Assembly: GCF_026626665.1 (NCBI RefSeq)
Contig: NZ_JAPNKE010000002.1
Location: forward strand, 11,738,001-11,802,000
Direction: 5' to 3'
Length of the DNA: 64,000 bases
DNA from: Nannocystis pusilla
GTDB lineage: Bacteria > Myxococcota_A > Polyangia > Nannocystales > Nannocystaceae
Below are positions 60,057 through 64,000 of this stretch, piece by piece; within the stretch, counting starts at the first letter, position 1; every line of letters begins with the position of its first letter. The notes beneath the pieces are model-generated. The model did not search any database. It was not told the origin of the DNA and saw nothing but the letters and a program-made list of their open reading frames with translations. A program made the translations under genes and the position numbers.

Positions 60057-60844
60057 TCATTCATGGCGAGTCGGCGGACCGAGGCGCAGCTCGACCGTCA
60101 CCTCGGCGTACTGCGGCGCGGTCTTGAAGGTGGCTCGTTGGAGGACGTCGCGGACGCAGCGCCACAAGCTCGACGGGGAGCGCGAGGTGACCGGCGCGAC
60201 GGATTCGACCGCGGCGCCGCGCACGCTCAGCCTGGCGGTGATCGGTACGGTGGCGAGGAGGCCGCGATCGATGGCGCTGGCGTGGCACTGTCGGAGTTGC
60301 GGGCGGAGCGGATCGACGGCCACACGAATGTCGATCGAGCTCAAGCCGTGGGTGCCGCTGACCCGTTCGACGGCGATTGCAGGCAGGGGCGGAGGTTTTT
60401 CGGGAGGGGCGGCGCGTAGGTTTTTCAGAGCGGCAGGAGGGCTCGGCGTGGTGGCCGGAGCGGTCGGCTGCCGAGGAGGGGCAGGGATAACGATGTCGCC
60501 GGTCCGCGGCTCCGGTGGGCCCACGGACGGTGCAGGTGAGGGGGGTCCGGCGGACTCGTGTGATTTTGCACGGACACAGCTTCGGTCGCGAACAGACCGG
60601 GTCGGGCGGTTCCCAGCACATACGCAGTAGCCCCGAGGATCGCGATCATGAACAGCGTACCCACGAGCCGGCCCGGCCGGAGCTTCGAGCCCGAAGCCGA
60701 GTTCGTCCGCATCGACGCCGGCGGGATCGGCACGAACGCCGCGGCGGGCTCTCGCGGCTCGGCGAGCCCGGGACGCTGCCCTCGCGCCACAAGCGCCGGG
60801 AGGCGTGGGGCGTGTCCTCTGTGTCGTTCAGGGCCGAAGGTCAT
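60057..60844 (-). CDS. AgmX/TonB-C-like membrane protein
   Basis: About 262 residues. The N-terminal cytosolic part (MTFGPERHRGHAPRLPALVA) leads to a membrane segment LVGTLFMIAILGATAYVLG. A Pro-rich stretch (PPEKPPPLPAI) follows, then a C-terminal domain IDIRVAVDPLRPQLRQCHAS ... YAEVTVELRLGPP. In myxobacterial AgmX/PglI-like proteins such a C-terminal domain sits in the periplasm. Frameshift near 60525. The start ATG at 60844 has GGAGGAG upstream. Gliding or envelope function is inferred from the family. Confidence 0.6.
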
Positions 60845-61512
60845 CGTCTCCTCGCCGCGGCACGGCGGATCTGTAGTGGCGGCTGGAGACCGATCCGGTG
60901 CGTCGCCACGGTCCGCTGGCGAAATAAATCCGCGGCCCGTTCCCGACGACGGTACCTCGCGCGGGGTGGAGACCTCGCTGAATGTTCTCCTGTGAAAGGA
61001 GCGTCGTGACGACATCGCGGCGTGCGTACGGCGAGATCGGCGCTGCGTCGAAGTGGCGCGCGAGACGGCGGACGCGGGCGGCGTGGATCCTCGCTTGCGT
61101 AGCCCCCGGCCTGCTGGTCCAGGCGCTCGAGGCCGCGGAGCGACGCCGGGCGCTCTTGGCGGGTGGAGATTGGCCGGCGCTGCGCTGTCGAGATCGTCGC
61201 CTCCGTGAAGTGCCATGATTCCTCCTGCGGCTCGAGCGGAGGGAGCCATCGCGTGTCGCCCGCCGATCTCGCGGGAGTGGTCGTGATGCTCGACATCGTG
61301 CCGGACACGCGAGCTCCGATCAATCCGCTTCCCCGCTCCCGCTCAGGGGGGCGAGAGTTCGTCCCGCCAATCAGCGGTTGGATCAGCCTCGACGGTGACT
61401 CTCAGGGCCGCGCGAAGTCAGAGATTCAGGAGCAGGGTCGGTCGAGGTGTAACAATATCGAAGTGGCCACTATGATTATCGAAAATGTGAAGTGCGACGA
61501 ATAGGTATCAGC
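60845..61512. other. Intergenic region
   Basis: 668 bp between divergent genes. No convincing gene. The last 70 bp is clearly less GC-rich and holds the promoter-like repeats of the right-edge operon. Confidence 0.45.
61456..61483 (+). promoter_or_regulatory. TATCGAA direct repeats upstream of right-edge operon
   Basis: TATCGAA occurs at 61456-61462 and 61477-61483, start to start 21 bp (two helical turns), within a stretch of unusually low GC (TATGATTATCGAAAATG) that ends about 30 bp before the ATG at 61513. It is probably a regulator site overlapping the promoter. Confidence 0.45.
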
Positions 61513-62644
61513 ATGGCCGAGCAAACTAACCCCTTCGATAAATCAGCCCAGGAAGGCAGCCGGTTCGGCTTCGTCGCCGACCTGGCCTTCGTGCTGTGCT
61601 TCGTGTGGCTCGTGCTGTGGCGAGCCGAGCTCTTTGCCGCCGACGTGGATTCGGTGTGGGGGCGGCTGGCCGGCGCTGATCCTCGGCGGGCTGGTGGCGG
61701 CGGCCTTCGCCATCGGCCTGGTCAGGCGTCGCTCGACCGGTTTTCTCCCGGTGGTCCTGCGCTGGGGTCTTCTGATCGCTTGCCCGATCTTGCCGGCCTG
61801 GATCGCGCTGTCGCTGGCCGACCTGCGGCGGGAGATGACGATGCAGACGGCATCCGAAGAATTGAGCGCGAGCGCACAAGAGTTGCAGTCGACGGCCCGG
61901 TCGCCGGAGACGCGGCGTGAGGCGCAGGCGGCCGAGGAGGCTGCGAAGGCGCTCGATACCCTCGGACGCGCGCTGAAGGCCGCGGAAGAGCGCGGGATCG
62001 AGGTGCCGCACCGCGATCTCGGGGCGCTCGGGTTCGACCCGGCGGCGGTCGCCGCGTTGCCGCCGAAGACGAAGAAGGCGCTCGAAAAGGCCGCCGGCAT
62101 CGCGGAGGTACAGGCCGGGAAGGCGCCGGCGCCGTCCGGTTTCTCCGAGCTGATGCGAGAGTTCGGGCTCGACAATCCGCTGGTCCAAAAAGCCCTGCTC
62201 GGGCTGGCCGCGGCGACGCTGGGACCCCTGCTCGGCCTGTCGCCGGCGCTGGTCGAAGCGGTGCTCGCAGCCCTGCTGATCGACGGCGACCTCTCGCTAG
62301 AGAACATCCTTCAGGTGTCGGTGGCGCTGGCGATGTCGACGACGAAGACCGGCAAGCTGTCGGCGCCCAAGTTCAAGAAGAACATCAAGCTGGTGCGCCA
62401 GGGCGCGGCCGTGATCGAGAAGATCCATGGGGCGCTCGAGAAGCGCGGAGTCGGTGATTCGGAGGCGATGCGCACGTTCAAGGAGGTGGGTAATAAGAAG
62501 TCGGAGAAAGAAGCCTCGGCCGCTTGTAACAAAGCCATCGCGGAGGCCCGAGAGCGTCGCAGAACCGAGTTAAATGACCAGCTTCGTCAAGCCTGTCCCG
62601 AGCTCTCGCCGCAAGAAATCCGTGATCGAATCGGAGGCTCTTGA
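61513..62644 (+). CDS. Membrane protein of right-edge operon
   Basis: About 377 residues. MAEQTNPFDKSAQEG, then three hydrophobic segments: FGFVADLAFVLCFVWLVLW, LILGGLVAAAFAIGLV and VVLRWGLLIACPILPAWIAL. A coiled-coil-like region follows (SASAQELQSTARSPETRREA), then helical parts with another hydrophobic stretch (LLGLAAATLGPLLGLSPALV). One frameshift near 61670. Its stop TGA overlaps the ATG of the AAA+ ATPase gene (TGATG), so both are translationally coupled and probably form a complex. No family recognised. Confidence 0.65.
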
Positions 62645-64000
62645 TGCGTTCGCGCGTGCTGCAATACTTCGGGCTTGGCAAGACGGAGCGTACCGGCGAC
62701 AAGACCGGGCCGCTGCTCGACGAGGAGGACGACCCGGCGCTGATGATGACGGGCGACGCGCTGACACAAGCGATCCTCGAGAACATCCGCCTGCGGCGGT
62801 CGGTCCTGGTCACCGGGCCGCGCGGGTGCGGCAAGAGCTTTTGCGCGGAGCAGGCGATCAAGCTGGCCAAGGCCCAGGGGATCATCGGCGGCTCGCGCTT
62901 CTGCAGGGCAACCGGGAGATCCCGCGCGACGCGCTGAGCGAGGACATGCTCATCGTCGACGACGGCGCGCAGGTCAAGCTGCTCAAGGCGCTGGCGTTGC
63001 GCCCGCTCGAGGAGAGCGGCTCGGTGCCGCGCGAAGGTTTTCCGGATTGGCCGGGGATCCCTCGCGGCTCGGGCATCGACGACCCGACGCAGCTATGGAC
63101 CAATCGCGACTGGATGGTGCTGTTCCTCGACGAGATCAACCGCTTCGGCGATGGCTTCCTCGACAGCCTGCTCGCGCTGCTCGAGGAGCGGAAGATCGTG
63201 CGCCGCGGCCAGGATTACTACGTGCCCATCGTGGTGGTCGCCACGGCCAACCCGCCCGGCTACGACGTCACGGCCAAGAAGCTCAGCCCGCCGCTACAGG
63301 CGCGAATCACCCGCTCGTTCCGCGTGTCGCAGCCCGACATCGAGGTGCTGGTCCACGGCATCATGCCGGCGAAGATCCTGGACTTCGCGCGCGCCTACAC
63401 CCAATCGGGCGCGCCCGCGGTGTCGCAGGAGATCCGCTACCTCGCGGCCGGGGCGACGCTGTGCCTGTAGGGCGACCCGGGGGCCGACTCGAAAGGCCGC
63501 TTCTTCCTCACCCGCGCGACGCGCTCTCACCTGACGCGGCTGATGGCGGCGAGCGATTCGCTCGCCCGTGACATGCGGAGCTGGCGACGCTTATCGACTT
63601 CGGACCCGACGCGCGCGCGGTGACCGACTGGATCGGCTGCGCGATGGCCCGCGCCGCCACGCAAGGGGCGACGAGCGTGGCGCCGACTCACCTCGAGGAG
63701 ACGGCGGTCCACGTGCTCAGCCACAAGGTCCGCGAAAAGTTCAACGAGGGCGCCAACCCGAACCTCGGGATCCGCCGCGACCGGCTGATCCTCAACATCG
63801 TGCAGCGAATCATGCGGACGCCGGGTTTCGCGGCCAACCTCGGCCACGACGCGCGGGCGAAGTCGGCCCCGACAGCCTCGCCTGCGGCCCACGCATTCGC
63901 GCCGGCTCAGCTGGCGGAGCCGCAGCTGGCGGAGATCGTGGCCGACTATGTCCACGCCCGCGTGTTCTTGGCGACGCTCGTGCGCGGCTATCCACACTAC
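62644..64000 (+). CDS. MoxR-like AAA+ ATPase (runs off the window)
   Basis: At least 450 residues. Walker A TGPRGCGKSF (about residue 58), Walker B MVLFLDEINRFGDGF, sensor 1 VVVATANPPGYD and the Arg-finger region LQARITRSFRV are typical of MoxR/RavA-like AAA+ chaperones. The C-terminal part is helical (SVAPTHLEETAVHVLSHKVR). Frameshifts near 62905, 63470 and 63580, where TGCCTGTAGGG falsely stops the frame. MoxR-like ATPases usually act with VWA-domain proteins to activate or assemble membrane complexes; here the partner upstream is a membrane protein. The next gene lies outside the window. Confidence 0.78.

Overview
The window is very GC-rich DNA from a myxobacterium, most likely of the Nannocystis/Plesiocystis type. 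This is inferred from three large Ser/Thr kinases fused to tetratricopeptide (TPR) repeats, from many lipoproteins whose lipobox is followed by long Thr/Ser/Gly/Asp linkers, and from PAS-STAS regulators, HEAT-like proteins and a PKS-NRPS cluster. I see no rRNA, tRNA or CRISPR array. Almost every gene longer than about 600 bp carries one or more single-base (sometimes two-base) frameshifts inside otherwise conserved protein sequence, often at short G/C or T runs. I read these mainly as consensus errors, so the genes are annotated as whole spans with the shift positions given.

Layout. 184-5 kb: TPR kinase 1 (minus), a small membrane protein, and an RsbR-like PAS-PAS-STAS protein ending in twin terminator hairpins. 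5-11 kb: a lipoprotein, then a sigma-70 factor followed by TPR kinase 2, which has an N-terminal anti-sigma-type zinc finger, then another lipoprotein. 11.5-20.2 kb: metabolic and regulatory genes (VOC protein, SDR, DUF2239 plus GIY-YIG pair, FAD monooxygenase plus AraC regulator, GNAT, hydroxyacid dehydrogenase, SRPBCC, cytochrome P450). 20.6-25.1 kb: two secreted lipoproteins flanking a divergent MmyB-type regulator/SnoaL pair. 25.4-27.8 kb: a divergent pair of citrate synthase-family genes around a perfect palindrome; one of the two proteins has an N-terminal helix-turn-helix. 28-31.5 kb: bactofilin-like and HEAT-like proteins and a lipoprotein. 31.5-33.5 kb: a group II intron with its reverse transcriptase. 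33.8-46.9 kb: a lipoprotein, TPR kinase 3, a Cys-rich lipoprotein, a 2OG-Fe(II) dioxygenase coupled to a second PAS-STAS protein, a long carboxypeptidase-regulatory-like/PDZ protein, and a cytosolic protein made of exactly seven near-identical repeats (probably a seven-bladed beta-propeller).

50.0-59.8 kb holds a compact biosynthetic cluster. The PKS reads ACP-KS-AT-AT-ACP with no reductive domains. It overlaps an NRPS module (C-A-PCP) whose specificity residues read as glycine. A stand-alone thioesterase-like protein with Cys in place of the nucleophilic Ser follows. The linkers of these enzymes hold in-frame minisatellites of 54, 39 and 102 bp, and the A domain has a low-complexity insertion.

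At the right edge an AgmX-like protein diverges from a two-gene operon: a membrane protein overlapping a MoxR-like AAA+ ATPase that runs off the window.

The most unusual DNA-level signals are these. A dispersed small palindrome (TGTCC-N3/5-GGACA) recurs at least 15 times, both between and inside genes. Degenerate copies of gene 3' ends lie just downstream of two genes (VOC protein and kinase 2). Minisatellites fill the PKS/NRPS linkers.
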